Below are positions 30,135 to 43,554 of a stretch of 64,000 nucleotides of DNA, piece after piece. A model generated the notes under the pieces. The model was not told where the DNA came from and ran no database searches. It was given only the letters and a program-made list of their open reading frames with translations. The DNA lies in assembly GCA_956465555.1 (NCBI GenBank), contig OY101129.1:806001-870000 (forward strand), read 5' to 3'. The first letter of the stretch is position 1, and each line of letters opens with the position of its first letter. This DNA comes from Nitzschia sp. pyKryTriq1 (Eukaryota > Bacillariophyta > Bacillariophyceae > Bacillariales > Bacillariaceae). The position numbers and the translations under genes were made by a program.

Positions 30135-33100
30135 CTACTTTGGATCTTTTCGCAATCTTTGCTGTTTTGTGTGTTCCCAAATTGCAATCGCTCCAGACAC
30201 GTGGACATTCAAAGAGCGGATGATTCCAAGCTGAGGGATCTCGACGCATTGGTCTACCGCCTGGAGCAGTTCGACTGGGATACCTTCTTTCTCTTTCCCC
30301 AGTAACAAAATCGTCGGTTTATTCGGGAAAACCATACTGTCAAGAGAGACACTCGATGCTGTCTGTTCTAATCCAAAAATAAAATAACCCTTGGCTTTTT
30401 GCTCGAGAAGCCACGGAAGAAGAACCTAAGGCACAAACGGGAGAAGGCGGGGTGCGGTGAGCGGATGACACAATGTAGACGACGAAAAAGACAAGCTCAA
30501 GGGATGGCTGTCATTCAAATAGGGTCAAACTCTTCATGATGTGCTCAGAACAGATCTTGGTAAATTGACGAAATAATCATTCAGCAGTTCCAATCGATGA
30601 AACAATCAAGAAATAATAAACGTACCTCCGGTCGAACTTGCTCAATTTCAATCCAGTCTCCAGCGCCTACGCTGATACTTTGGAAATTGTCCATGACACA
30701 AACAGACTTGTCCGGAATTATAAGGCGGTCCGCTGCGAAGATTTCTGCTGTTCGGGCCAGGCCAGCCAGATTCGGAACCTTGTCAATCAGGGATGCACAA
30801 ACAACGAGTTGCTGTTTTCGTTCACCGGCAGCATTTCGACGCTTTATCTCGCGCTGGCTCTCCATGGCCAGATTCAACGCATCGAGAGGCATTATTTTTC
30901 GTTGAAAGTTTGCCACTGCGCCATTTGAATGCTTTGGACTGCTTGCAGCGGTGCCCCCTGTTGACTGTGCCTCGACTATAGCTTCCATTTGCTTCCAATC
31001 GGGGGCGTCTAATCCATGAGTCTCTTCGTAAACGTTGATCAGTGTTTGTTTCATCACATCGACCAAATGCGCCGGGTCGGCTTCATCTCCCTCGTCAACT
31101 GCAATTCCGAGCACCCCCTTTGGTGTGCATACGCTTTCGACTTGGTACGCTTCGAAAAACTTTGTCTGCTTTCTTCGCAGGCGAGCCATTTCGCGATTTT
31201 CTTCCAAAAAGTTGTAAATCAATCGCAGAACAGAGTCATCGTCGATTGAGTACGAGTCGTTCTTCAGATTACTGACGTCGATGACGAGAGGAACCATCGC
31301 ATAGACCAGCAGCTGTGCGATTGCTCGACTGAAGCCTTGTGTGCTGCTTAGCCACGGTATGGCTCCGGCCAAAACTTTCCGAAGTCGTAGGTTGTTACTG
31401 CCTCCATCCGGCTTAAAGTAATCAAGCTTGTATCTTCCAACAATCCAATTGCCTCCAATTATCATCTGCATAAAAGCAAAGGGTCAGCGCGATATCTATC
31501 CTTGAGAACTGCTCCTGCGTTACTCTTTTTCACTTACTAGCGAGGCGACCTGCTGAAGGGTCAAGTCCGTTCGTACGATTTGCTTCAGAAATGCATCTCC
31601 AAAAACATCGGGGTGTATGATACCGCATTTCACAGCAAATACCTCAACGAAGTAGCGGATTTGGCTATGGATCGCTTCTTGTATGCATGTATATGTTGCA
31701 TTGCAAACTTGCTCAACAATGTCTGACGTCACAAATCTCGAAAGATTACAGAGTGCTTGCCATGCTCGCATCTTTATACAATAGGTTGGAGTTCCTTTCA
31801 TGATGAGCGACGGCTTTGTAGACTTGATTGGCTCCGCCTTGATCAGCAGCCCCAAAATGACTGGTTCGATAAGCTCTTTAAGAAGTGTAACATTCAAACC
31901 CTGATCTAAGTCCGGAAGCTTTTCGAAGAATACGAGCACAAATGCTCTCGTCAGACTCAGCTCATTTGTTTCCGTAGGGATTTCCATGCCACCAGTTTTC
32001 TGGCTTCTGTTTTGATTGGATGCGGCTTCTTCTTTTCGAATCTCTTTGTGAACCAGCAGATCCACAATATCATCTCGATAGGGAATCGCATTTAGCCCGA
32101 TGGAGGATCTGTCGTCCTCATCCGGTCCAAGCCATCCCACAGCGACTTTGCACAATACAGATCGACTGATGTGGGCACGTTCACTTCCCGCCAACTGGAT
32201 CAATTTTCGAAACCCGTCGCGAATTGGCGTTCTTGATTCTGGGTCTTCGTTGAATCGCTCATACTCCTCTTGCATGAGACGTGGAAGGAAAATAAGCGAA
32301 CACAAGCGATTGAGCATGTACACACCCTCGAAGCTGAGGGTGGCCTCCTGCATAAGCTCGATGAGGTTCATCACGATCTTTTCTAGAGTGTCGACGTAAA
32401 ATGCCTCCACCTTTTTTCCACCGTAGTTGGCACCATTGATCCATAGTTTTGCAGCCTCCAAAATACAGTTGAAGACCGGCACCACAGCATCGAGAGCCGC
32501 GGCACTCACGGAGTCAAATGCTTGAGAAAGGAGCCACTCGATGAAATCATGAGCCTCTTTACGGTAGGATTCAGAAGCAGACGCGTCTTCCATCGCTTTC
32601 CCGAGCATTGGCAATATTACCGACATACTTGCCCATTTGGCGTAAAAGAGGATCGACCTTGCCATATGCTCCCATGTGTTGGACCGATTCCTCGTGTCAC
32701 CATGAATCTGGAGTGCCACGATGGAGCGGCTGATTGGAATGTAAGATTCTTTGCCAAGGTCAGCTCCGGAGGAAAGAGCAGCGTAGATCAATGTGACGTG
32801 CATCACTCGGTGACTGTCGTTACAGCCCCCATTGATAAGTGCCTCGGAACTAAATTTTATTAAAGTTTCCATGGCGGTTGAAATGACTTGACTCGATGGA
32901 TACGACTGATGTAGCGTGCGCAGCTGAGAGACTAGATGGGCGTATGTGATGGATGTCTGCCTCGATCCGTTGGTTCCTTCGTTCGCCTCAATAGACAAAA
33001 GTGTGCGAATATGAAACAGGCAAAAATCAACAGCACGTGACAACATACTCTCAATACTCGCTGGAGGTGGCATCAGTTGTTGTGTGTTCCTGTCCAACAC

Positions 33101-35614
33101 TACTAGATCCCCATTTCCAAGCCCCGAGAGCTGCCGCATGAGACAACCACTTTCAAGCAAAAGCAGTGCCCGAGTCACATGGTCGGCTTTGATATAGCTA
33201 CTTGTCATGATGGCCCCTGCAGTGTTCGACAGTCCCTTGTTGATAGCCGGCCAGATCAGCTGGCCCGTTGTGAGACGGATAGAAGTATCAGCTGCGAGCG
33301 ACGCAAATAAGAGAATTGCCCACCCCATTTCACGTTCGTTCGAATTTGAGCCATTCTCTGGGTCCCATGCACGGCTGTTCGAGAGCCCAAGTTGGCCGTC
33401 GACAAAGGCAGAGGCTAAGGTCGAGCTAATGTCAGAAGAATTCTGCTCCAGTCGGGCCACCAAAGTCTTCAAATTCATCAGCATCGGCTCATTTTGGATA
33501 CTCCAATCTTCCGACTCGACTTCGAAGTAATCCTGCTTGTAGAGCGTCAAAAGACGAAGAATCGTAATTGCATTCCATTTGTTGCCTTCCAATGGACGAC
33601 TGTGTGCCAACATGATTGCCGCATCTTCCAAAATCTCTCGTCGTTCGTTGACAACAACGGAATTCCCGGCGAAGAAAGATTGCAGCATATGGGTGAGAGA
33701 TTTCAGATCACTGTCGCCGGCTGGGATCTCCAATGGAGACGTTGAGCTTGCAAGCTTCTCGGCTAATGAATGAAAGATCATGACGAATGTTCTGGTTGCG
33801 AAATGTTGCTGTAGGGACCAGTCCCAGAGCCCACTCCAAAAGGCTTCAGCGCGAGCTGCATCGAGCCCTTCGATGTAGGAGTGTAGGACTCGCTTCATCA
33901 TAGGAATCATATCCTCCCTCTCGAGCCTACGATTTTCCAATTCGATGTGCATCGTGTAGCCGACAGTCTTGGCTAGACTATTCCACGATGGCAGAAAAAT
34001 GCGAAGCATAAAGTCTGGTGGCATTCTGTCCAAAATGGATTCCACTGATGTCTTTAATGACTTGTTCTTTTGCTTGCGCTTGCTCTTCTTGGAAACTGCG
34101 TTGGCTGTCTCGCTTGCGGCAGCACTCAATTCGTGAGCCTTGAGTATTCGGTGCATTCCCATCTTTCTAACCACCGGGAGGGTGGCAGAGAGAACGCAGC
34201 CAAACAATAGACTCATCCAACCCCACGTCAATACGCCGTATGAATCTCCCTTGTTGTTATCGTCGTCCACTACCCTGTCAAAGAGATCGCCGACGTATTC
34301 CCAAATTTGGTCGACAAGATGCTGCTCGCTTTCCATTTCAAGCGTCTCGTAGCACACAACGTACTGTTTCCATTCGTTGGTCGTTACGATCGTGTTCATT
34401 AGGAACAGGCCACGCCTACGAAGAATCGACGACAAAGCCGCCATCCCATCTTCTTCCAAGGCCGAAGTTCCTTGCGACAGACACCAGTATATTAAATTCC
34501 ATAAAGCGGGTTGTTGGACCGGGCATGCCAATGATGTAACTTGATTTGCAGCTGTATCAGCCAGGACAAGAGGCATATCCCGGTGCTCCAAATAAGGAAG
34601 GATTGGGCACAGAACGGTGGTGATCACCAGCATCGCAACCCTGTTTTCGTTTTGATTTTTTGACGACCTGGAGGGATTCGACCGCGTGTCAGCCGGTGGG
34701 CTTTTTTTGTACCAGAGTTCCTCAAACAGTCGACTCCACAATCGCTGAATATGAGGCCGGTGCGATTCAGTGGTCAGAGCAACTGCTGGCACGTGCTCAG
34801 CATCTCCTTCCTCGGCTGGTAGTTGCCCTTGTTGTGGATGGGTTAGAAGTGGCAGCAAGTCTTTGGAGAGCGTTGAGAGAATGGGATGATTCTGAAAGGT
34901 TGTACTGGGATGAATGCTGCTGGTTACAGGCGGAGATGCCATGGCAGCCAAAACAGTTTGCCACAACTTATCATACAAGGCCTGGATCAAAAGTGGATCA
35001 TCTGGTTGACGAGCCACGAGTCGCACCAGCATCCGCGCGGACGAGGGATTCGGCGATGCTACCAAGGCTGCCAAAATATTACGCCACACCGGAGTGTCTT
35101 CTAATAACAAGGACGGGATTCCCATCAAATCTAGCAGCGCCAGTTCCAAGTCATCCGAAATGGTGTTGAAAGTAGAAGATTCTTCCGACAACACATACGG
35201 AATCAAGACAAATCGCAAAGAATCCTGGAGCGAAAGCGGAAACACCAAAAATTGGAGTACCAGCAAACACTCTGGATCTTTCTTTGGTAGATCAAGTTCC
35301 TCGCCCTCGCCCGACTGATTGGGAGTCAGGATATTTTGGCAGAGTTCCCGGTCCGTGGACGAGCCGCAACGAATTCGAATGATCGCGTCGATGGATCCAG
35401 GCAGCTTTTCCGACAAATCTTGGTGAGCAATCCCCTCCTCTACTGATATCATACATTGACACAATGTCTGATGAACTGGGACTAGTTGGCGTAAGGACAA
35501 GAGCCCATTTCCGTGAAGATTTTGTCGGCAGTGGCTTAGCAACGAAGCCAGCACCGATGTCGTCGTCATTGCCGCCAACGACGACGACTCGTTGTTGGGT
35601 TGCGCTTCGGTCAT
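30135..35614 (-). CDS. TRM3: TARBP1/Trm3-type tRNA (Gm18) 2'-O-ribose methyltransferase (3 exons)
   Basis: Exons 35614-31538, 31465-30626 and 30425-30135 give 1735 aa. Introns: 31466-31537 (72 nt, GTAAGT...TGCAG, joining VASL to [17 protein letters not shown]) and 30426-30625 (200 nt, GTACGT...CTTAG, joining EQVRPE to [15 protein letters not shown]). The C-terminal ~180 residues are a SpoU/SPOUT domain with all three motifs: [36 protein letters not shown] and [19 protein letters not shown]. These form the knotted SAM site and carry the catalytic Arg/Asn set. The long N-terminal part is helical-repeat-like, as in yeast Trm3 (1436 aa) and human TARBP1 (1621 aa), which methylate G18 of tRNA in the D-loop. 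The length fits that family. Identification is strong; exact tRNA targets are inferred. Confidence 0.93.
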
Positions 35615-36258
35615 CGTGAGCCCATGCGGTGTTGAGAGAATGACAAATGTATATTAGATTCGGCTAGCAAGGAAAATGACACAGGGGAGTTGAGATCATT
35701 CACGATATTATGATACATCCGTTCTTACCGCACACGGTGCGGTACACGGATATCCCAACATCCATCATCAATCATCATCGTCGCCGCTCATTTTTTATTG
35801 TTCTTTTCGTGGACGGGGGCCACTGACCGACGTCAGCAAGACACTGTTCTGTCCATCGACCGTTTTCTTTTTTTAATCCCTCCCACAGCCTTAGTCCAAC
35901 GGGTCGATCTAATTGTACCAGCAGCAGGCAGCATCAGCAGCCACCAGGCAGCATGGTAGTAATTGCTTATCTCTCTCCTACTAGCTAGAGTAGTAGCTAG
36001 TAGGAAATAGACGAGGATGAAGAATGATAGAGACGCGAGACCAAGAGACCAGAGACGACTTCCTCAGTCCGAAAGAAATCTAGGAGACCTAGTTTTGGAC
36101 GATGTGTTAGTGTGGTCGAAAGTCGAAATTGCATGTCATCTACGCTTTGAAGCAAGAAAAAGAGAAATTTATTCCGCTACTTGTCCTCAACCCCGTGTAC
36201 CTGGGCGCCAGGTGCATACATTATACTTCGTAGCACAACCAATTGTCGTTCGATCGAC
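35615..36258. other. Intergenic region
   Basis: Upstream of the methyltransferase gene and downstream of the LRR gene. CTAGCTAGAGTAGTAGCTAGTAGG-like units near 35980. No gene seen. Confidence 0.45.
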
Positions 36259-37560
36259 CTATCGCTCCAAGAGCGCTGGCCCGTGCGCTAAATCAAAAAT
36301 AATATCGGCCTCGGCCATGTTTAATGAATGATCCTTTGCCGTCAATACATAATGTTGACAGTGTTCCAAAATCAGCGGCCACAATCCCAGTGGTACCCTT
36401 GGAGCCGATTTGCAATAGCGCCCACTACGATTCAAAGCCAAATAATACCAAATCTTGGGAACATACTTTTCATGATCGATGCATAGATCGACCAGTGTCG
36501 GTTGGACACTCAAGGCAACCTCCAAGTCTTCCACGGATGTTTTCCCATATTCATTATGAGACAAATTCAAGTACTTCAGTGATGTTAGTTCTGGCAAGCT
36601 TCCAACCAGGACTTCCATGCCTACATCCGTGATGCGATTGTCTCGAAAGTTCAACGATTCTAGGCAAGTATTGCTCCTCCGCAGAGCTCGTATCAAACCA
36701 ATGAATTGCTCGTCTTCCACAAAGTTAGACGACATGTTCAACTCTTTCAATCTACAGTTTGGATCGGAAAGAGCGTTCGCGTAGTGAACAAAATACGATC
36801 GATCGTCCCATGTATCCTGATAGGACAAGTCTAATATTTGAAGAGATACCGACGGACTGGTCAATAGCCTCGCAAGCGCCAATGTTCCTTCTTCTTGGCA
36901 GTAGTTCATACTGAGACACAACTCCACCAGGTTTGGATGGTGTTCGAGCGCCTGGACTAGAACGCCAACTTCCGCATCTTCCAGATGACAGGATCGAAAG
37001 GATACCTTCTCTAAACCACAGTGCTGCCTGACTCCTTGAGCCATAGCTTGGACTGCTGCCAAGTCCTGAAAGGATACTTCTGAAATCTCCAGTCTCTTGA
37101 CCGTACAAACCTCACTGCTCAATCCTTCTCCTAGCGTCAGAGCCATCGCATTAGAAATCGTCGTGCATCGAATAGCTATATCTTTCACAGTAGCGTATTT
37201 CAGTTGATGATTGCCCATCCATCCCGCCAAGAATTCTAGAACGCGTTCGGAGGGATCCTGGACAACCAAGCTGTCTACTTTTCCCCGCCGCGACAGTACC
37301 TCCAACAATCGAAGAGACGACTTGGAAGACGCATGCAATTGCACCAGCTCCCATGTGTCTTGGGAGGCTAGAATATCATGCAATGTCCCTACTAGCAAAG
37401 CATCAAGTCGCTTTCTTTGCACGACCACCTTCGTGGGAGGCGAGGCTCGTTTGCTTGCGAACAATTGGCGCCGCAGTTCCGAACAGATGTGGCCTGAATG
37501 CCCCGCCTCCTTCACAACAATCCTCTCGCAGCTATGATCTCCTGGTCGACCTCGCTTCAT
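36259..37560 (-). CDS. Leucine-rich repeat (RNI-like) protein
   Basis: 433 aa, single exon, ATG at 37560. A basic N-terminus (MKRGRPGDHSCERIVVKEAG) is followed by ribonuclease-inhibitor-type LRRs of ~28 residues from about residue 150 to 350: HHPNLVELCLSMNYCQEEG, SLQILDLSYQDTWDD, RLKELNMSSNFVEDEQ, CLESLNFRDNRITDVG, SLKYLNLSHNEYGKTS. There is no transmembrane segment, kinase or NB domain. LRR arrays bind proteins; no partner can be named. The C-terminal ~80 residues (HEKYVPKIWYYLALNRSGR, LWPLILEHCQH) resemble the LRR-cap plus tail seen in many diatom hypothetical LRR proteins in my recollection, which is not a tested match. Confidence 0.75.
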   Translation of the reverse strand: MKRGRPGDHSCERIVVKEAGHSGHICSELRRQLFASKRASPPTKVVVQRKRLDALLVGTLHDILASQDTWELVQLHASSKSSLRLLEVLSRRGKVDSLVVQDPSERVLEFLAGWMGNHQLKYATVKDIAIRCTTISNAMALTLGEGLSSEVCTVKRLEISEVSFQDLAAVQAMAQGVRQHCGLEKVSFRSCHLEDAEVGVLVQALEHHPNLVELCLSMNYCQEEGTLALARLLTSPSVSLQILDLSYQDTWDDRSYFVHYANALSDPNCRLKELNMSSNFVEDEQFIGLIRALRRSNTCLESLNFRDNRITDVGMEVLVGSLPELTSLKYLNLSHNEYGKTSVEDLEVALSVQPTLVDLCIDHEKYVPKIWYYLALNRSGRYCKSAPRVPLGLWPLILEHCQHYVLTAKDHSLNMAEADIIFDLAHGPALLER

Positions 37561-38252
37561 CCTCCCGCCTACGAGAGAAGTCTAGACTAGGCATCGATCG
37601 AGCAATAAATATTTCATGAGTTGTTGTGTACCGTAATGGGTTATGTTGTGACAAATAACATCATGCGGTCGGTGTGGTGCCTGCTATTATTCCTACAGTA
37701 CTGGTACCGCGGTATCATACTGTACCGGGTTCACCATCTTTTTCGCATCTCGCGTTTTTGCGAAGGACGCGACGCGCGACGACCCCGCAATAACGACTCC
37801 CGACTAGACGGGACTCGGATATCGCGCACGCCGCACGAACGCGCGAGACGCGAGCGTTTGACTTGACTGAGACGATCGGTCAGGACACGGTCCGTCTGGT
37901 GCTTCTCTCCGCCTCCCGGTGCTACTGTACTCGTACTGTATCTGGTACGCAGTATGGACAAGGTATGGATACCTCGTACCGATACAGCAATAGTACAGTA
38001 CCAGTACCTCCCCTTGCTGCTCAGAGTATTAGGGAGGGGTACTACCGGTACGGTACAGTATGTGTGCTATGGAGAGATCGCTCGCGTTGATAGCTCCGCC
38101 CTTTTCTCTGCTTCGATCTTTGCACATTATTCCGAAGCTTGTTCTCTCTCTCTACTAGTAGAGAGTATAAGCCCAATAGCCCAAGTATTAGTAGAGTATA
38201 TTGATGAGGAGACATATAAAAGTATACTAAAACGGGCTTCCACAAAAAGTCT
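37561..38252. other. Intergenic region rich in GTAC palindromes
   Basis: Contains CGCG-rich stretch (37755-37860), clustered GTACCGGTA/CTGGTAC motifs (37697-38060) and CTACTAGTAGAG palindromes near 38152. No gene seen. Confidence 0.5.
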
Positions 38253-41140
38253 CTAGAACAAAAAGTATTTCTGAGCCAACGGAATCTTGCTCACAGGATC
38301 GCACAAAAGAACCTCGCCATTCGCTTTCACTTGGAATGTTTCCGGATCGACTTCCATCTCGGGAGTCGCATCATTGAGAACCATATCCTTCTTGGTCAAG
38401 TTGCGGCATCCGTTGACACCTTCCACTTGCTTGTTAAGCCCAAAGTTATCCCTGATGCCGTTGTTGACCGCGGCCTTGGAAACAAAGGCGAAGCTGTGAC
38501 CATTCTTGCTCGTGGCTCCAAACATTGGACGCATCTTGACTGGTTGCGGGGTCGGGATACTTGCGTTGGGGTCTCCCATTTGACTCCAGGCAATCGTTCC
38601 TCCCTTGATGATCATTTCTGGCTTGGAGCCAAAGTATCCTGGTTTCCACAAGACCAAATCAGCCAACTTGCCCTTTTCGACACTGCCAATCATGTGGGCC
38701 ATACCGTGAGCAATGGCAGGGTTGATGGTGTACTTGGCCAAGTAGCGCTTCACGCGGAAATTATCATCATCCTTATCCGGACCGAGGGCTCCTCGTTGAA
38801 GCTTCATCTTGTCGGCAGTCTGCCAGGTTCTGCAAATAACTTCCCCGACGCGTCCCATGGCTTGCGAGTCACTGGAAATCATACTTATTGCGCCCATATC
38901 GTGCAAAATGTCTTCGGCTGAAATGGTTTCCGCTCGGATTCGAGATTCGGCAAATGCCACATCCTCGGGAATGGAACTATCCAAGTGGTGGCACACCATC
39001 AACATATCCAAGTGTTCGTCCATTGTATTCACGGTATACGGACGTGTCGGATTTGTCGAACTGGGCAACACGTAGGGTTCCTGGACGATTTTTATTATAT
39101 CAGGAGCGTGGCCTCCTCCAGCTCCCTCGGTATGATAAGTGTGGATGGTACGGCCCTTCATGGCAGCGATACTGTCGTCGACAAAGCCAGACTCATTCAA
39201 GGTATCCGTGTGAATCTAATATCGACACCGAGTAGAATTAAAGACAAAAGGGTGACAGGTAAGTCATCAGCATGCACATACATCCCAAGGCAAAGAAGCC
39301 AATCCTTTCCTATACGCACCGTCACTGCTACATCGTTCTGTTCCGCAAAGTCCAAGCACGCATCAATAGCGCTCGGGGTGGTCCCCCAATCTTCGTGCAA
39401 CTTGAAACCACAGGCTCCCGCCAAGAGGCAGTCTTGAAGTACGCTGGCATCACTGGTGTTACCCTTTCCAGAGAAACCAAAATTGAGAGGCAAATGATCC
39501 GTGGCTTGGAGCATCATTTCGAAATGGGCCGGGGACGGTGTGCAAGTCGTGGCCGAAGTTCCAGCGGAGGGGCCTGTGCCGCCACCAAACATCGTGGTCA
39601 CACCACTGGCAATCGCATCCTCAATCTGTTGAGGGCTAAGAGTAAGCATGGGCAAGTTGTGAGATGCTTTTACATCGTGAGCTCCACGCACCACAGATTT
39701 CGTGTGCTCGGGTATGTCTTACCAAATCCAGTGAACATGCGTATCGATACCACCGGCAGTCAAAATCAACTTTTCACCAGCAATCACATCTGTGGTAGCC
39801 CCAACAATCATGTTTGGATCCACGCCCTTCATCATGTCTGGATTTCCAGCCTTTCCAATACCAACGATACGGTTCCCCTTGATACCAATGTCGGCCTTGA
39901 GGATACCCGTGACCGAATCCACAATGAGTGCATTGGTAATGACCGTATCCAGCGCATCTGCCGAGTGGATACCCGTGGCCTGCGAAAACCACAACAACAA
40001 AACGGCAAGAAACGGCACCGGCATGTATAATGTAAGAAATTCGACATATTCCAGTCCACAGAAAAGCAATTACTAGCCACAGCAACGGTAATGATAACGC
40101 AACATTGCACGTACCTGACCCATTCCTTCTCGCAAGGATTTACCTCCTCCAAATTTACATTCGTCGCCGTATTCGGTCAAATCATATTCGACTCGAATCT
40201 TGAGATTGGTGTCTCCCAACACCACACAATCTCCTGTTGTGGGACCGTACATATCGGCATAGGAGCTGCGTTCAATGACAAAGGCAGTTCCCTCGGGAAC
40301 CTCTGCTGCGGTAGCATGCTTGAAGTTTCCAGCAGCAACCCGGGCCATGATCTCATCCACACGATCTTCACTGGCAATACCATCGGTCAGTCGGTTGCCC
40401 GTGACGACACGTTTCTTGCCTCCAATTTCCACCAAGGTGACTGTCTTGGTCTCACCCGGTTCAAATCGAACCGAAGCCCCACTCGGAACATTGAGACGTT
40501 TGCCAATGGCGACCTTGCGGTCGAATTCCAAGGCCTTGTTGGTTTCCACAAAGGCGTAGTGCGATCCGACTTGGACGGGCCGATCTCCCGTGTTGGTGAC
40601 GCTCATTTCCACCAACGGTGCCCCTGCATTCAGAGTGATCGGCTTGCCTTCCTCGACGATTACTTGTCCCGGATAAAAGTCCTCGTCTTCCATCTCGACA
40701 AACTTATCGAGGGGCGGACTGGGCAAGAAGGATCCTTCCAGGGCCAGATCCATGTCACCGTCCAAGGCAGAAATGGGAGAGTGGACAGTGAGAAGCTTGG
40801 TGCCGTCGGGAAAAGTCGCTTCGACTTGGACGTCTTTAACTAGCTTAGCTACTCCCGGAAGAACTTGGCGTCGGCCTAGCAAAGTCTGCCCCATGCTCAT
40901 GAGAGTAGCGACATCGTTGTCTCCGTCGCGAATCTTTTCCATCATTTGCATGGTAATCAAGGCCACCGATTCCGGCACGTTGAGCCGTAAGCCTCGCGCT
41001 AGACGATACTGAGCGAGACGCCCCACATTGTGCAACTGCAAGTGATCGATCTCGCGAGGAGACAAGTGCAGTTTTCGACGAAAGACAGAAGACGTTACTG
41101 GCGTTGTTGCCAATCGTCGAAAGAGGGATGACTGGAACAT
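38253..41140 (-). CDS. URE: Urease (4 exons)
   Basis: Exons 41140-40115, 39979-39723, 39635-39320 and 39215-38253 give 853 aa, the length of single-chain eukaryotic ureases in which bacterial gamma, beta and alpha subunits are fused. Introns are 135, 87 and 104 nt; each restores a conserved stretch ([54 protein letters not shown]). Active-site motifs are complete: nickel ligands in DTHVHWI and [12 protein letters not shown], the carbamylated Lys in GFKLHEDWG, flap Cys/His in MVCHHLD, and Asp in [12 protein letters not shown]. It hydrolyses urea to ammonia and carbamate in the cytosol. The first ~20 residues ([19 protein letters not shown]) are extra and resemble a mitochondrial presequence, though catalytic context normally predicts cytosol. 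Needs UreG (23382-24375) for nickel insertion. Confidence 0.96.
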
Positions 41141-41950
41141 ACTACTGCGCGTAGGACGTAGGAAATTGGTACCGGTAGATAATAGAAGAAATACTCAGAA
41201 CTCTGGGAGAGCAGTACAACAGCAGCAACCCGTGTGTTGTGAAGGGTGGGAAGGGATGATGCGCTGCAGGCGGGGAGAGTATGATGAGTTTATCGATTGA
41301 TATGCTCGTATCTGTGGGTGATGCAGGTGGATGCACCGCGATGCGATGATTACGATGGGAGTGTCTCCAGCTTCGCATCGTGCGGTCGGAACTTGTGCAC
41401 CATCATGATAGATGGCAAAGATACGGTTTATGTAGGTTTGGTACTCATGATTGCGTACAGAATCAATCATCATCAAATTTTATGTACCGTACCGTACCGG
41501 TACAGTATGTACTGTACACGTACTGTTGCTGTGCTGTACGAGTAGGTGGGTGGCCGGCCAGACGTTGTTCAGACTGATTGGAACAAAAAATACCGTCGAA
41601 CGAGAGTCGTCGAACCGTCGAACCTCGAACCGGTACATAGGACGTAAGCGGTACTTGTACTATGGTACGTACAGTTGGTACAGTAGGTAGGAATATGCGT
41701 CCATCAGCCGACCGTTCTTCTTCTTTCCACGTCATTTTTTCTTTTTCGCCTTTTACGATGATGATTGTTGATTGTTGACGAGAGACGATGATTGATTGTC
41801 GACCATCGCGACAGCATTTACCGGATATTGACGACCGACACCTTTCCAAGTTGGTACCGGTAGGAGTAATCTACTACCAGTTGGGTATGATGCATAGAGA
41901 ACGATCCACTCTACTTCTAGAGGGGATACCGGCACATCATTTCTGAGATC
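41141..41950. other. Divergent promoter region (urease / kinase 1)
   Basis: About 810 bp shared by two divergently read genes. Contains GTACCGGTA palindromes (41168, 41495, 41630, 41854). No gene seen. Confidence 0.5.
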
Positions 41951-42147
41951 ATGGCCCCTTCCGATTTCATCCAAGCGCGGAGCGAACCCAAAAATGACGA
42001 ATTCTTTCATGTCTGCGTCGACGGTAAACCCTACTTTCCGTTTCTTCACGTGACGATTGAGGATCCATCGAATAGTGGTGGTGGCGGTTCTTGGGTTCCG
42101 TCATGCCAACGAGCAGTAGCTGCCATATTTGATTTGTCCGAGGAATC

Positions 42148-42178
<31 letters not shown>

Positions 42179-43267
42179 ACTGTCCAACGAGTCCAAGGAG
42201 GCAACACCAATGTCTTGTTTTGTGTCTCTCAAACAGCAGCAGCAAACGAACAGAACAACAACAAAAACAAAATCATGCCAGAAAAGGTCCTCGTACGAAT
42301 TTTTGGAGGACATGGATTGATTGATCGGGATATCGAAACGTCTACGTATGCGGCTCTGGCGAAACAAGGGTTGGCACTTCCCTACTATGGTCGATTTGGC
42401 AATGGTCGCATCGAAGGATGGTCCGATTGGAAGTGCTTGAAAGAAGCGGACCTGGGCAAACTCCAATGCTGTCTTCCTATTGCTCGAACAATGGCGACGC
42501 TTCATTCCACCTTTGAAATTCCATCCACACTACAACAATATCACAATCCCAATACTCCTCCCACCATGTGGGTTCAATTGATTGCTTGGATCCAGACAGC
42601 AGTCCCCGCCAACTTCCTCACGCCTCACGACACGGAACGTGCCCAAGCCTTGAAACTAGAAACATGGCAAAACGAATTGACATTTTTGAAAGAACAGGTC
42701 ATTGCTAAAGAGGCGACTATAGGATTTTGTCACAATGATGTCTTGGCGTCCAATATCATGTTTGATGACCATGAGGAGCCCTCTTCCTCCTCAAATAAGT
42801 CAGAGCAACAACAACAACAACAACCCGGACGAGTGCAGCTTATTGACTTTGAATATGGAGGTATGAATTACTGGAGTTATGATCTGGCGAATCATTTTAA
42901 TGAATTTGCTGGGGGGACGGATGCAAGTGCCACACCCAACTATGATCGATTTCCTTCCAGAGAACTTCAAAAGTCCTTTGTGACGGAATATTTGACGACG
43001 CGGCGACGACTTTTATCACAAAAAGCCAATGACAAGACTACAGTAACAATACAACCATCGGATGCAGAGGTGTCGGAGCTCTTGAAGGAAATTTCTGGAT
43101 TTGTACTTGCAAATCATCTAGTTTGGTGTCTATGGGCTGTCAACCAAGCATCCACGGAAGGGTGCGCCGATTTTGACTACTTGAAGTATGCCCATTTTCG
43201 AATCCAACGGTACTTTGAGGTTAAGAAGCAGTGGGAAGAAGATCGAGCATCGTCATTATCATCGTAG
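41951..43267 (+). CDS. Ethanolamine/choline kinase, copy 1
   Basis: 438 aa, single exon. Phosphorylates ethanolamine or choline with ATP, the first step of the Kennedy pathway to phosphatidylethanolamine/choline. Motifs: VLVRIFGGHGLIDRDIET in the N-lobe, catalytic loop GFCHNDVLASNIMF (Brenner-type HND), and metal-binding/choline-kinase motif LIDFEYGGMNYWSYDLANHF followed by NEFAGG, which is closer to ethanolamine kinases (NHFNEF) than to choline kinases. C-terminal LVWCLWAVNQAS is also typical. Family-typical length is about 350-450 aa. Low-complexity insertions are a TCG-coded Ser10 run (about 42147-42174) and a Gln run (~42808-42824). Copy 2 lies at 48204 and a relic at 45413. Confidence 0.9.
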
Positions 43268-43554
43268 TTCTGATCATTTGTTATTTTTGAGCTACTGTTG
43301 CAACCTAGTATCGGTCCGTCAAGGAGGGTGATCATGACGAGGATGATGATGGGTTAAGCAATGGAAGCATTTATTTCTCTATTTTATCATTTCGTTTCAT
43401 TTCTACGGGAACAAGTGTTTGATGGTGTTCGATGAAGTTCTTCGATCGATCGATCCAGACACGTTACCTAATGGCATTTGTTGCGACTACAGACAGGAAG
43501 ATCGCAAACGTTTGATGACGACAAAAAGATCCAGCACCACATTTCACTGTGGTT

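Noticed and set aside
39719-40069. Small membrane protein [20 protein letters not shown]
   Set aside because: It is urease exon 2 preceded by translated intron 1.
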